64,000 nt of DNA from Nonomuraea africana (GTDB taxonomy: Bacteria > Actinomycetota > Actinomycetes > Streptosporangiales > Streptosporangiaceae). Position 1 is the first letter of the stretch, and each line of letters starts with the position of its first letter. The position numbers and the translations under genes are program-made. Location of the stretch: positions 2,480,001-2,544,000 of the forward strand of contig NZ_JADBEF010000001.1 in assembly GCF_014873535.1 (NCBI RefSeq). Reading direction: 5' to 3'. This document shows positions 23,351 to 31,496 of this stretch, one piece after another. The notes below the pieces were generated by a model. It had not been told where the DNA came from, did not search any database, and saw nothing but the letters and a program-made list of their open reading frames with translations.

Positions 23351-23392
23351 GGACGGGTTGGAATCCCTCGCCTTAGGCGGGGGAGGATGTCA
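23250..23392 (+). ncRNA. Predicted omega-RNA scaffold at TnpB right end
   Basis: By analogy with other TnpB elements, the transcript of the 3' end of tnpB through the right-end hairpin (23365-23383) should form the scaffold. The guide is then the flanking DNA starting about 23393 (CCTACGACTGTAGGG). The extent is inferred from element architecture, not from a covariance model. Confidence 0.4.
23365..23383 (+). repeat. Right-end hairpin of TnpB element
   Basis: CCCTCGCC (23365-23372) and GGCGGGGG (23376-23383) pair around TTA with one wobble, immediately before the terminal AGGATGTCAA. Confidence 0.65.
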
Positions 23393-23394
23393 AC

Positions 23395-24516
23395 CTACGA
23401 CTGTAGGGCCTGCCACCAGGCGTCCACGGCCGGGTGGGAAGCGGTGTCGACGAGCTCCCCAGGGCGCGGCACCACGATGTCGACGTCGCGCGCCTTGGCC
23501 TCGCGCCACAGCCGGTCGACCGGCTCCGACCACGGGTGCAGCGCCAGCGTGAACGTCGCCCAGTGCACGGGCAGCAGCAGCGATCCGCCCAGCTGGACAT
23601 GCGCGTTCACCGCCTCCTCCGGGTTCATGTGGATGTCGGGCCAGGCCGCGTTGTAGGCGCCGATCGGCATCAGGGTCAGGTCGAAGGGGCCGTGGTCGGC
23701 GCCGATCTTGGCATAGCCCTCGAAGTAGCCCGAGTCGCCCGCGTAGAACACCCGCCGGTGCGCGCCCGCGACGACCCAGGAGCCCCACAGCGTGTCGTTG
23801 CGCCGGAGGGAACGCCCCGAGAAGTGGCGGGCGGCCGTCGCGACGAACCGCAGGCCGGCGACCGTGGTCTCCTCCTCCCAGTCGAGCTCGACGATCCGGT
23901 ACAGCGGGACGCCCCAGCGCTCCAGGTGCGCGCCGATGCCGAGGGGGACCAGGAACGGTGCCCTGGAGATGCGGGTGAGCCTGCGCACGGTGGCCAGGTC
24001 GAGGTGGTCGTAGTGGTCGTGGGAGATCACGATCGCGTCGACCTTGGGCACCGCGTCCAGCGGGACCGGCAGCGGGTGGTGCCGCCGGGGGCCGACGAAC
24101 CTCGTGGGCGAGACCCTGTCGCTCCACACCGGGTCGAACAGCACCCGCCTGCCCTCGATCTCGACCAGCGTGGAGGCGTGGCCGTACCAGACCGCGTTCA
24201 GTCCCGTGGCGGGCGGCTCACCCACGGGGGGCGTGCGCAGCGGGATCGGCCCCGGCGGACGGCGCGACTCCCTGTCCTTGGCCAGCTCCCTGAGCAGCCC
24301 GGGCGAGGGCGCGGCGAGGCTGGTCGGCTCGGGCATCGGGTTGTGGAAGACGCCGTCCTTGAACTGCGGGGAGCTGCGGATCCTGCTCGCGCGCTCCTCG
24401 CCCGAGGTCAGCGGGCGCACGCCGAGCTCGGCCGGGACATCGCGCAACGCCCATCCGGCCACGGCCAGGGCCGCACCGCCCGCGAGAGCCCGCCGTACCG
24501 TCCGCATACCTGCCAT
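23395..24516 (-). CDS. MBL-fold metal-dependent hydrolase (UlaG/NAPE-PLD-like), membrane-anchored
   Basis: The 373-residue protein has an N-terminal hydrophobic segment (about residues 8-24) that probably anchors or exports it. The metallo-beta-lactamase fold carries VWYGHAST at its start, the metal site HDHYDHLD (166-173), GDSGYF (Asp bridging metals) and the terminal ligand in PVHWATF. The order matches UlaG and NAPE-phospholipase D-like hydrolases. The last codons (LQS, stop) abut the right end of the TnpB element. The substrate is unknown. A perfect 12-bp palindrome lies 76 bp upstream of its start. Confidence 0.88.
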   Translation of the reverse strand: MAGMRTVRRALAGGAALAVAGWALRDVPAELGVRPLTSGEERASRIRSSPQFKDGVFHNPMPEPTSLAAPSPGLLRELAKDRESRRPPGPIPLRTPPVGEPPATGLNAVWYGHASTLVEIEGRRVLFDPVWSDRVSPTRFVGPRRHHPLPVPLDAVPKVDAIVISHDHYDHLDLATVRRLTRISRAPFLVPLGIGAHLERWGVPLYRIVELDWEEETTVAGLRFVATAARHFSGRSLRRNDTLWGSWVVAGAHRRVFYAGDSGYFEGYAKIGADHGPFDLTLMPIGAYNAAWPDIHMNPEEAVNAHVQLGGSLLLPVHWATFTLALHPWSEPVDRLWREAKARDVDIVVPRPGELVDTASHPAVDAWWQALQS

Positions 24517-24591
24517 CGCTCACACTCCAGAAATCAGTCTCCCTCCAGGACAACTGCTCCCGGAGGCCCACGTGTTCCTGGCTACGACGAT

Positions 24592-24603
24592 ATATCGCGA
24601 TAT
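24592..24603. promoter_or_regulatory. Perfect AT-rich palindrome ATATCGCGATAT
   Basis: ATATCGCGATAT (24592-24603) is a perfect 12-bp palindrome and a strikingly AT-rich island in this GC-rich DNA. It lies 76 bp before the MBL-fold start and 37 bp after the esterase stop. PadR-type regulators bind similar sites, but no such regulator is nearby, so the binder is unknown. Confidence 0.5.
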
Positions 24604-24639
24604 GTTGGGGTGAGCGATGGGGGTGATCGTCAGGTCAGC

Positions 24640-26034
24640 CTACTCGTCGATCAGCGGGAAGCCGCGCTCCGACCACAGCGCCCTGGAGGCCGCCTCCGGA
24701 TCGCGGACATCCGAGGGCTCCACGTCGAAGATGTGGGTCGAGGCCGCCACCGGCTCGTAGGCGGGCCAGCCGGGATCTCCCGTCCTGGCGAAGCGCGTCC
24801 ACGCGGTGCGGAACTGCCTCGACATGGCCTCGGCCTCGGGCGCGCCCCTGATGATCCACCCGGCCAGCGCGCCGTTCACGGTGCCGAAGGTGAGCGGGAC
24901 GTCGAGGGCGTGGCAGGCGCCCAGCTCGGTCGGCGCCCAGGTCAGCTCGTAGGCGAAGGTGGGGCCCGCGTGCGCGTCGGCGAGCAGCGCGCTCGGCATC
25001 CTGAACAGCCAGTCCGACAGCACGACGTTGTACAGCTCGACGGCGTCCGCGTCCGGATGCGCGGTGCGGTAGACGACGTCGGCGTCGGGCAGCGCGAACT
25101 CCTTCAGCGCCTCGGCCAGGTCGCGCTCGGTCGCGGGCGGGGCCATGGCGGCGAACATCCTGAACTCGTCGCGGTTGAATCCCACGACCAGCTCGACCTC
25201 GCTGCCGGCGCCGTCCGCGAAGGCCTCCCACGGCGTCGCCGGCAGCACCTCGCCGTCCACGACGGGCGAGAACGGCACCGTCACGCCCTTGCGGCGCGCG
25301 GCGAAGCGGCGCGCGGCGGCCAGCAGCTCCTCGGGCGAGCAGTCATGCGCCGACCGGCCGACGAGCAGCTCGTGCGTCACCCTTCGCGCGTAGGCGGTGC
25401 TGTAGAAGGTGCCCGGCACGCTCTGCGCGATCGCGCGCCTGAACAGCCCGCGCGCCATGGGCATCGACATCAGCGCGGCCACCGAACCGGCTCCCGCCGA
25501 CTCGCCGAAGATCGTGACCTGGCCCGGGTCGCCGCCGAAGGCCGCGATGTTCTCCTGCACCCAGCGCAGCGCCGCCACCTGGTCGAGGAGACCCCGGTTG
25601 GCGGGCGCCCCCTCCACGTGGCCGAAGCCCTGCATCCCGACGCGGTAGTTGAAGGTGACGACCACCACGCCCTCGGCCGCCAGCAGCGCGCCGTCGTACT
25701 CGCCGAGGTCGGCCGAGCCCGCCTGGTAGGCGCCTCCGTAGATCCACACCATCACCGGCAGGCCGGAGCCGCCCTCGTCGGGTGTCCAGACGTTGATCGT
25801 GAGGCACTCGAGGCCCTCGGCCGAGCTCCACTCGGGCACGCCGGGGGCGATGGCGACCTGGGCGGGCCTGGGGCCGAACGCCGTCGCCTCGCGCACGCCG
25901 TCCCACGGTCGGGCGGGGACCGGAGCCGCCAGCCAGTGCTCGCCGTACGGGGCCAGGGCGAACGGGATGCCCTTGAAGACGGACAGATCGCCCTCTCTCG
26001 TGCCCCGCACCCTTCCTGCCGTTGTGTGCACCAT
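24640..26034 (-). CDS. Type B carboxylesterase (alpha/beta hydrolase)
   Basis: The 464-residue esterase has the oxyanion-hole loop YGGAYQAGS (99-107), nucleophile Ser179 in FGESAGAGS, an acidic residue region near FNRDEF, and a catalytic His in ELGACHALDVPLTFG. It starts MVHTTAGRVRG, typical of the family, with ATG 26034. The much longer open frame upstream is non-coding overlap with the DUF3152 gene. It lacks a signal peptide, so it is probably cytoplasmic. It lies 14 bp after the DUF3152 gene, in one operon. Substrates are typically small ester drugs or carbamates. Confidence 0.9.
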   Translation of the reverse strand: MVHTTAGRVRGTREGDLSVFKGIPFALAPYGEHWLAAPVPARPWDGVREATAFGPRPAQVAIAPGVPEWSSAEGLECLTINVWTPDEGGSGLPVMVWIYGGAYQAGSADLGEYDGALLAAEGVVVVTFNYRVGMQGFGHVEGAPANRGLLDQVAALRWVQENIAAFGGDPGQVTIFGESAGAGSVAALMSMPMARGLFRRAIAQSVPGTFYSTAYARRVTHELLVGRSAHDCSPEELLAAARRFAARRKGVTVPFSPVVDGEVLPATPWEAFADGAGSEVELVVGFNRDEFRMFAAMAPPATERDLAEALKEFALPDADVVYRTAHPDADAVELYNVVLSDWLFRMPSALLADAHAGPTFAYELTWAPTELGACHALDVPLTFGTVNGALAGWIIRGAPEAEAMSRQFRTAWTRFARTGDPGWPAYEPVAASTHIFDVEPSDVRDPEAASRALWSERGFPLIDE

Positions 26035-26048
26035 GACCGTCAGTCTGA

Positions 26049-26747
26049 TCACCTCCCGGAGAGGTCGGAAGCCCTCCTTCCGCTGGGCGGAAACGGCCAC
26101 GGATTGGGCAGGCAGCGCTGCAGCGACTTCGACTGCTGCATCATGACGGGGGCGGGTCGGCCGCGGCCGGGACAGTGGACGTGGTGGTGACCGAGCCCGT
26201 GGCCGACCTCGTGGTTGATCACGTACTGGCGGTAGCCCTCCAGGTCGCCGCGATACTGCTCGACGCCCGTGGCCCAGCGCAGCGCGTTGATGACCGACCT
26301 GCGGCCGTTCCAGCACGACAGCTCGCCCCCCGTGCGCAGCGGCCGGCACTCGCGGTTGGTGGTGACGGGGCTGGTCAGCGCGACGCTGAGCCGTACGGGG
26401 CCGTGGTCGACACGTAGGAAGCGGCCCCAGCCGCGCGGATCGTTCAGCGTGGCGTGCACGCTGGCGGCGAAGTCCTCGCCGTCGAAGGGCAGGCCGCGCT
26501 CGACCTCGACCAGGTAGCGCACCACGGGCCCGCGGCCCTTCCTCGGCGCGTCCGTGCCCGCGACCACCGCGTAGCGCCCGGTCGCCCTTCTCGGCACCTT
26601 CACGTACGGCACCGGCGCGCCCCCGTGCGGCGGTTGCGCTCGCTTGGGTCCGGCGGAGACGGCGGGGCGGCGCCCCGGGCCCGAGGTAGGCAGAGACGCG
26701 CAACCGGCCAGTAGGAGGGCCACCGCGCCCAGCGCCACAACGCGCAC
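26049..26747 (-). CDS. DUF3152 lipoprotein, putative zinc metalloprotease
   Basis: The 232-residue protein has a lipobox (LLLAGC, Cys16), a proline-rich linker and the DUF3152 domain. The domain carries the zinc motif HEVGHGLGHHHVHC (179-192) and a terminal Cys-containing tail (PVMMQQSKSLQRC). HExxH with a third His is metzincin-like. The family is widespread in actinomycetes and has no assigned substrate. The GTG start is preceded by GGGGGA. It sits between the flavoprotein gene (40 bp upstream) and the esterase (14 bp downstream), all on one strand. Confidence 0.85.
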   Translation of the reverse strand: MRVVALGAVALLLAGCASLPTSGPGRRPAVSAGPKRAQPPHGGAPVPYVKVPRRATGRYAVVAGTDAPRKGRGPVVRYLVEVERGLPFDGEDFAASVHATLNDPRGWGRFLRVDHGPVRLSVALTSPVTTNRECRPLRTGGELSCWNGRRSVINALRWATGVEQYRGDLEGYRQYVINHEVGHGLGHHHVHCPGRGRPAPVMMQQSKSLQRCLPNPWPFPPSGRRASDLSGR

Positions 26748-26787
26748 GTCATCCCCCAGATGATCGTTCCATCGGGGGAGAACTTGA

Positions 26788-27837
26788 TCATACGGCGAAG
26801 GGCGCCAGGTCCATCGCAGGCTCCTCGCCGAGGGCCAGGGCGGCGGCCAGCAGGCCGGCGTACGGCCCCGCGGTCAGGCCGTACGCGCTCAGCCCCGTCA
26901 CCGCGACCACCCTGTCGGCGACCCTGGCGATGAGCGGCCTGCCGGTGGACATCACGGGACGCAGACCCACTCTGGTCTCGGTGACCGTCGCCGCCGCCAG
27001 GCCCGGCGCGACGGCCAGCCCCGCGGTCAGCACCTCGCCGAGACCCGCCACGGTGATCCGCGGATCGAAGCCCACCTCCTCCACCGTCGCCCCCACGACC
27101 ACCCGCCCTCCGGGAAAGCCCAGCAGGTACGGCCCTCGCCTGGGCAGCACGATCGGCCACGCCGACGTGTCGGCGCCCTCCACCGTGGCGTGCACGATCT
27201 GGCCCCTTCGCGGGAAGACGGGCAGATCGACGCCCAGCGGCCGGCACGCCTGCCCGGTCCACGCCCCTGCGGCGACGATCACCGCGTCCGCCTCCAGCCG
27301 CGTACCCTCGGCGGTCGTCACCGCTCCGTCGGCGGTGAGGGCGGCGGCGCCGCCGTGGACCGTGGCGCCCTGCCGTACCGCGGCCTGGAGCAGGCCGTCG
27401 CGCACCGCGCGGCCGTCGACGCGGGCCGCCCCCGGCACGTGCAGGGCCGACAGCTTCGGATCGAGCGGCGGGAACAGCTCCGCGGGCCTGGCCACCTCGG
27501 TGATCTCGCCCATCTCGGGGGCGTCGGCGTACCTGGTGGCCAGCAGCGCCCGCACCGGCTCCAGCTCGGCCGGGTCCTCGGCCACCAGCAGCGCGCCCAC
27601 CCTGGCGTGGCCCACGCTCGCCGGTAGTTCGGCGTAGTGGCGCGCGCCCTCGACGGTCAGCCGGTACCAGTCGTCGTCATCCTCGTGATCGACCCACGGG
27701 CAGACGATGCCCGCGCCCGCGGCCGTCGCCGCACCCGCCTGGCCACCGTCGACGACCGTCACGCCCACGCCCCTCAGGCCCAGGTGGTAGGCGGCGGCCG
27801 CCCCGACAATTCCGCTCCCGATCACGGTGATCCTCAT
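26788..27837 (-). CDS. FAD-dependent amine/amino-acid oxidase (DAO family)
   Basis: The 349-residue flavoprotein is of the D-amino-acid or glycine oxidase type. The N-terminal GSGIVGAAAAYHL dinucleotide motif (7-19) and the C-terminal GLSAYGLTAGPYAG segment that closes the FAD site are both present. Such enzymes oxidise primary or secondary amines with O2, giving H2O2. It is divergent from the Tm-1-like operon, with starts about 60 bp apart, so the promoters may overlap. It is first in a minus-strand run with DUF3152 and the esterase. Confidence 0.85.
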   Translation of the reverse strand: MRITVIGSGIVGAAAAYHLGLRGVGVTVVDGGQAGAATAAGAGIVCPWVDHEDDDDWYRLTVEGARHYAELPASVGHARVGALLVAEDPAELEPVRALLATRYADAPEMGEITEVARPAELFPPLDPKLSALHVPGAARVDGRAVRDGLLQAAVRQGATVHGGAAALTADGAVTTAEGTRLEADAVIVAAGAWTGQACRPLGVDLPVFPRRGQIVHATVEGADTSAWPIVLPRRGPYLLGFPGGRVVVGATVEEVGFDPRITVAGLGEVLTAGLAVAPGLAAATVTETRVGLRPVMSTGRPLIARVADRVVAVTGLSAYGLTAGPYAGLLAAALALGEEPAMDLAPFAV

Positions 27838-27898
27838 GTCCCGATGATCTCAGACGGGTTAGGTTGGGCATGGAACCCTCGAAGCGGAGGTGGCGCAG

Positions 27899-29299
27899 GT
27901 GGCAGTCGTCCTCATCGGCACGATCGACACGAAGGGCCGCGAATACGCCTGGCTGCGGGAGCGGCTGACCGAGCTCGGCAGCGAGGTGATCATCGTCGAC
28001 GCGGGCGTCGGCGAGGAGAGCACCGGCCCGGCCAGCTCGTTCGGGGCGCCGGCCACCGCGTCGGCCGAGGACGTCTCCAACGTGCGCGTGGCCGCCGCCG
28101 GCGGCGCCGACCTCGCCGAGCTGCGGGCGGCGGGCGACAGGGGAGCGGCCGTCACCGTGATGGGCGAGGGCGCGGCGAAGGTGCTGGCCGAACTGCTCGA
28201 GGAAGGACGCGTGGACGGAGTGCTCGCGGTCGGCGGGAGCGGCGGGTCCTCGATCGCCGCGCGGGCCGTGCGCGACCTGCCGATCGGGCTGCCCAAACTG
28301 ATCGTCTCCACGATGGCGTCGGGGGACGTCTCGCCCTATGTCGGGGCGAAGGACGTCACGATCATGTACAGCGTGGTCGACATCGCGGGGATCAACCGCG
28401 TCTCCCGCCTCATCCTGGGCAACGCGGCGGCGGCGATCGCCGGCATGGCCGCCGCCTGGGCCGCCGCATCCGAGGCCGCTGCGTCTTCGGCGGCCGCTTC
28501 CGCGGGCTGGTCCTCCCCGGCCACGTCGTCCTCGGCCGGCGCCCCCGCTGGTGGCGCCGGCTCAGGGGTTCCGACTGCGGGGCCTTCGGCTCCGGGGCCG
28601 TCGGCTACGAGCGCTTCGCTTGCGGGGGCCCCGCCGGAGGGGGAGCGGCCGTTGGTCGCGGCGTCGATGTTCGGCGTCACCACGCCCGCCGTCGACGCCG
28701 CCCGCGAACGCCTCACCGAGCTCGGCTACGAGGTGCTCGTCTTCCACGCCACCGGCTCGGGCGGCCGCGCCCTCGAGGCACTGGCCGCCGACGGACTGCT
28801 CGCCGGCGTGCTCGACCTCACCACCACCGAACTGGCCGACGACCTGGTCGGCGGTGTGCTCTCGGCGGGGCCCGACCGGCTCACCGCGGCGGGACGGCGC
28901 GGCGTGCCCCAGGTGGTCGCCCCCGGTGCGCTCGACATGGTCAACTTCGGGCCGCGCTCGACGGTTCCCGAGCGCTTCTCCGACCGGAACCTGTACGTCC
29001 ACAACCCCACCGTGACGCTCATGCGCACCACCCCCGCCGAGATGGCCGAGCTCGGCCGCCGCGTCGTCGCCAAGCTCGCCGCCGCCACCGGGCCCACCGC
29101 CCTGTTCGTCCCGCTCCGCGGCGTCTCCGCGCTCGACGCGCCCGGCCTGCCGTTCCACGACCCCAAGGCCGACGACGCGTGCTTCGCGGCGCTCGGTGAC
29201 TTCCCCGGCACGACACGGCTCGACCTGCACATCAACGACCCGGAGTTCGGCCGCGCGATGGCCGACCGGCTGCACGACCTGATCAGGGGTGAGGGATGA
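27899..29299 (+). CDS. Tm-1-like ATP-binding protein (UPF0261)
   Basis: The 466-residue protein matches UPF0261. The N-terminal half starts [21 protein letters not shown] and contains [38 protein letters not shown] (seen in pieces). The C-terminal half has [14 protein letters not shown] and [18 protein letters not shown]. These are the residues that bind ATP and form the N-terminal inhibitory domain in tomato Tm-1. Residues about 180-250 are an unusual Ala/Ser/Gly/Pro low-complexity insertion. I prefer GTG 27899 (GGAGG 8 nt upstream) over GTG 27890. It overlaps the next gene by 4 bp. Confidence 0.88.
   Translation: MAVVLIGTIDTKGREYAWLRERLTELGSEVIIVDAGVGEESTGPASSFGAPATASAEDVSNVRVAAAGGADLAELRAAGDRGAAVTVMGEGAAKVLAELLEEGRVDGVLAVGGSGGSSIAARAVRDLPIGLPKLIVSTMASGDVSPYVGAKDVTIMYSVVDIAGINRVSRLILGNAAAAIAGMAAAWAAASEAAASSAAASAGWSSPATSSSAGAPAGGAGSGVPTAGPSAPGPSATSASLAGAPPEGERPLVAASMFGVTTPAVDAARERLTELGYEVLVFHATGSGGRALEALAADGLLAGVLDLTTTELADDLVGGVLSAGPDRLTAAGRRGVPQVVAPGALDMVNFGPRSTVPERFSDRNLYVHNPTVTLMRTTPAEMAELGRRVVAKLAAATGPTALFVPLRGVSALDAPGLPFHDPKADDACFAALGDFPGTTRLDLHINDPEFGRAMADRLHDLIRGEG
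28432..28645 (+). repeat. Low-complexity Ala/Ser/Gly/Pro-coding insertion within UPF0261 gene
   Basis: This segment encodes runs such as [20 protein letters not shown], then [13 protein letters not shown] and [15 protein letters not shown]. It lies between the two halves of the fold, where homologues have a short linker. It is in frame and the flanking domains are intact. Confidence 0.6.
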
Positions 29300-30117
29300 A
29301 CCGCCAGACCGTACTCGAACGGCTTCGCCGTACCGTCTCCGCAGGCAAGCCCGTCATCGGCGCGGGCGCCGGCACCGGCCTGTCGGCCAAGTGCGCCGAG
29401 GCCGGTGGCGTCGACCTCATCATCATCTACAACTCGGGGCGCTACCGGATGGCGGGCCGCGGTTCCCTGGCCGGGCTCCTGCCGTACGGCGACGCCAACC
29501 AGATCGTCGTCGAGATGGCGAGCGAGGTCCTGCCCGTCGTGCGTGACACACCCGTCCTGGCCGGGGTGTGCGGCACCGACCCGTTCAGGGTGATGCCGCG
29601 CTTCCTCGACACGCTCAAGGACATGGGCTTCGCCGGCGTGCAGAACTTCCCGACCGTCGGCCTGTACGACGGGGTCTTCCGGCAGAACCTCGAAGAGACC
29701 GGCATGGGCTTCGACCTCGAGATCGAGATGATACGGCTGGCGCACGAGCGGGAGCTGGTCACCGCCCCCTACGTCTTCACCGCCGCCCAGGCCCGCGCCA
29801 TGGCCGAGGCGGGCGCCGACGTCCTGGTGCCGCACGTCGGCCTCACCACCAAGGGTTCGATCGGCGCGGGCACCGCCCTCACCCTGGACCAGGCGGTGGC
29901 CGCCGTCCAGGAGATGCGCGACGCCGCCGCCGAGATCAGGCCGGACATCCTCGTGCTGTGCCACGGCGGGCCCATCGCCGAGCCGTCCGACGCCGCCTAT
30001 GTCCTGGCCCGCACCAAGGGGGTGGTCGGCTTCTTCGGCGCCTCCTCCGTCGAGCGGCTGCCCACCGAGCTCGCCATCACCGCGCAGGTGGCCGCCTTCA
30101 AGAATCTGGAGATCTAG
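29296..30117 (+). CDS. Phosphoenolpyruvate hydrolase-like TIM-barrel protein
   Basis: The 273-residue protein is of the PEP-hydrolase family. Diagnostic stretches are [40 protein letters not shown] and [15 protein letters not shown]. The family adopts a TIM barrel and corresponds to the C-terminal half of plant Tm-1. Here it is a separate gene overlapping UPF0261 by 4 bp and abutting the cupin gene with no gap. The true reaction is not established for most members. Confidence 0.88.
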   Translation: MNRQTVLERLRRTVSAGKPVIGAGAGTGLSAKCAEAGGVDLIIIYNSGRYRMAGRGSLAGLLPYGDANQIVVEMASEVLPVVRDTPVLAGVCGTDPFRVMPRFLDTLKDMGFAGVQNFPTVGLYDGVFRQNLEETGMGFDLEIEMIRLAHERELVTAPYVFTAAQARAMAEAGADVLVPHVGLTTKGSIGAGTALTLDQAVAAVQEMRDAAAEIRPDILVLCHGGPIAEPSDAAYVLARTKGVVGFFGASSVERLPTELAITAQVAAFKNLEI

Positions 30118-30525
30118 ATGCTCGTGAGCCCCTCCCAGGTCCCCACGATGACCTTCGACTGGGGGTCGATCAAGTGGTTCGTCACACCGTCCGCGATCCC
30201 GGGGGCGGGCAGCACGCTCGGCGAGGTGATCGTCAATCCCGGACGCGGCCACGCCCGGCACAACCACCCGAAAGCCGAGGAGATCATCTACGTGATCTCC
30301 GGTGAGGCGACGCAGATGGTCGACGACGGCGAGCCGTTCCCCATCAGGGAGGGGGACACGGTGCACATCCCGGCGGGGGCCTTCCACTCGACGTTCAACA
30401 CCACGTGGCGGCCGTTGCGGTTGATCGTGACGTACACGCCTGGCGGGGAGGAGAAGGCGCTGGAGGGCGCCCCCGACTACTGCCTGCACGAGGCCGGCAC
30501 AGTCGCGGAGTGGCGCCAGGCCTGA
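30118..30525 (+). CDS. Single-domain cupin protein
   Basis: The 135-residue protein has a complete cupin barrel. Motif 1 is HARHNHPKAEEIIYVISGE and motif 2 is IPAGAFHSTFN, giving His/His/Glu/His metal ligands. The start ATG touches the stop of the PEP-hydrolase-like gene, so it belongs to the same operon. It may process or bind the small molecule handled by the two upstream proteins. Confidence 0.88.
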   Translation: MLVSPSQVPTMTFDWGSIKWFVTPSAIPGAGSTLGEVIVNPGRGHARHNHPKAEEIIYVISGEATQMVDDGEPFPIREGDTVHIPAGAFHSTFNTTWRPLRLIVTYTPGGEEKALEGAPDYCLHEAGTVAEWRQA

Positions 30526-30540
30526 GCGTTCGATCCCAGC

Positions 30541-30627
30541 GCGCCGGGACCGAACGGGTGGCGGCGGTGCGCCGGGTCCGAACGGGGTGGCGGCGTACGC
30601 AGCCCCGAACGGCGGCGGGCTGGCGCC
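30541..30627. repeat. Imperfect 28-29 bp tandem repeat
   Basis: Units containing GCGCCGGG(A/T)CCGAACGGG followed by TGGCGGCG occur twice, with a degraded third (CAGCCCCGAACGGCGGCGGG). The repeat lies in the gap between the cupin gene and the convergent MazF-like gene. Confidence 0.5.
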
Positions 30628-30634
30628 AGGTCCC

Positions 30635-31066
30635 TCACCCGTCGGCGGCCCACCCGTGCGTGCGCATGAGCGTCTTCGCCACCACCGCGAACCTGTCGCG
30701 ATGCAGCACGGCCCCCTCCCGCCGGATGTCGTCCTCGTCCAGCGCGAACACCCGGTCGAGCCGCAGATACGACACCCGCCCGTCGCTGCCCCACGAGCCC
30801 AGCTCGAGCCACTCCGGACCCTCGTCGCCCCGGCTCGACAGCATCATGGCGAGCAGCCTGCGCCCGTGCCGCCCCACCACCAGCAGCGGACGGTCCTTGC
30901 CCCGATCCGGGTCCTCCTCGTAAGGCACCCAGGCCCACACGATCTCCCCTGGGTCGGCCATGCCGTCCAGGTCGGGAGAGTAGGCGAGGGCCGCGGCCCG
31001 ATCGATCGAGTAGATCTCTTTGACAGCGCCACGCAGCGGGCGCGGGTCATCCTGGTGATCTCGCAC
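30635..31066 (-). CDS. PemK/MazF-family protein (solitary)
   Basis: The 143-residue protein has a core starting about residue 38: DPGEIVWAWVPYEEDPDRGKDRPLLVVGR. The GEIVW, P-Y-E and GK.RP.LVV pattern is that of MazF/PemK RNases. MazF toxins cleave mRNA at short motifs. There is a 37-residue N-terminal extension, and no antitoxin gene is visible on either side. It may therefore be a chromosomal MazF-fold protein with a different job. The 31067-31496 region upstream shows no other gene. Confidence 0.65.
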   Translation of the reverse strand: MRDHQDDPRPLRGAVKEIYSIDRAAALAYSPDLDGMADPGEIVWAWVPYEEDPDRGKDRPLLVVGRHGRRLLAMMLSSRGDEGPEWLELGSWGSDGRVSYLRLDRVFALDEDDIRREGAVLHRDRFAVVAKTLMRTHGWAADG

Positions 31067-31496
31067 ATTCGGAGCCTAGACCACACCCCGCTTTCCACGG
31101 TCATGACCTTGTCGACCTCACCTCATGGCAGCAGGCCGGCCTTCCGGCCCCACAGCCGATCCGTACGCGCTCGCGCTCGCCATCGTCGACACCCTCCTGC
31201 CCCCGGATGAGGGGTTCAGTGGATGTTCAAAGGAGGCCCAGGTCGGCCCGCCGCGCCCGTGCTGGTCTGCGCAATCGCTCGTGTTGAACCTGCTCGCCTC
31301 GATCAGCCCATGAACTGACCGCTACCGGCGCCGACCAAGGTCAGGACGGGTCCTGGTCCGACCGAGCATGGTCGTCCACGTCACAAAAGGTCGGTCGTGC
31401 TCGCCTGTCGGTCACGTTCGCCGGCCGCGTTCCGTCAGAGCGGTGAGGGACGCAGCCCCCAAGGGGGATGGCGTCGTAACCGATCGGCAAAGGGAC
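31067..31496. other. Intergenic region, no recognised gene
   Basis: About 430 bp between the divergent MazF-like and serine-hydrolase genes. One short open frame (31125-31313) resembles nothing I recognise. I see no clear promoter, terminator or RNA structure. Confidence 0.5.

Larger units (their letters stand above)
22053..23392 (+). mobile_element. IS200/IS605-type element carrying only tnpB
   Basis: The boundaries are approximate. The left end contains a subterminal hairpin CCCGTCC-TTCA-GGGCGGG (22069-22086). The right end contains CCCTCGCC-TTA-GGCGGGGG (23365-23383) and finishes GGAGGATGTCAA, the usual right-end sequence of actinomycete TnpB elements. There is no tnpA transposase, so it needs one in trans. 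No target duplication is visible, as expected for this family. It sits in the gap between the pirin and MBL-fold genes. Confidence 0.8.

Noticed and set aside
23390..24127. Alternative frame overlapping the MBL-fold gene
   Set aside because: Arg/Pro-rich, lacks any metal motif, and fully overlaps a well-supported gene.
24640..26703. A 687-codon version of the esterase
   Set aside because: The extra N terminus is antisense-like, basic sequence overlapping the DUF3152 gene. The family start is ATG 26034.
31125..31313. A 62-codon open frame beside the serine hydrolase gene
   Set aside because: No ribosome site, no family resemblance and an odd composition with several cysteines and tryptophan.
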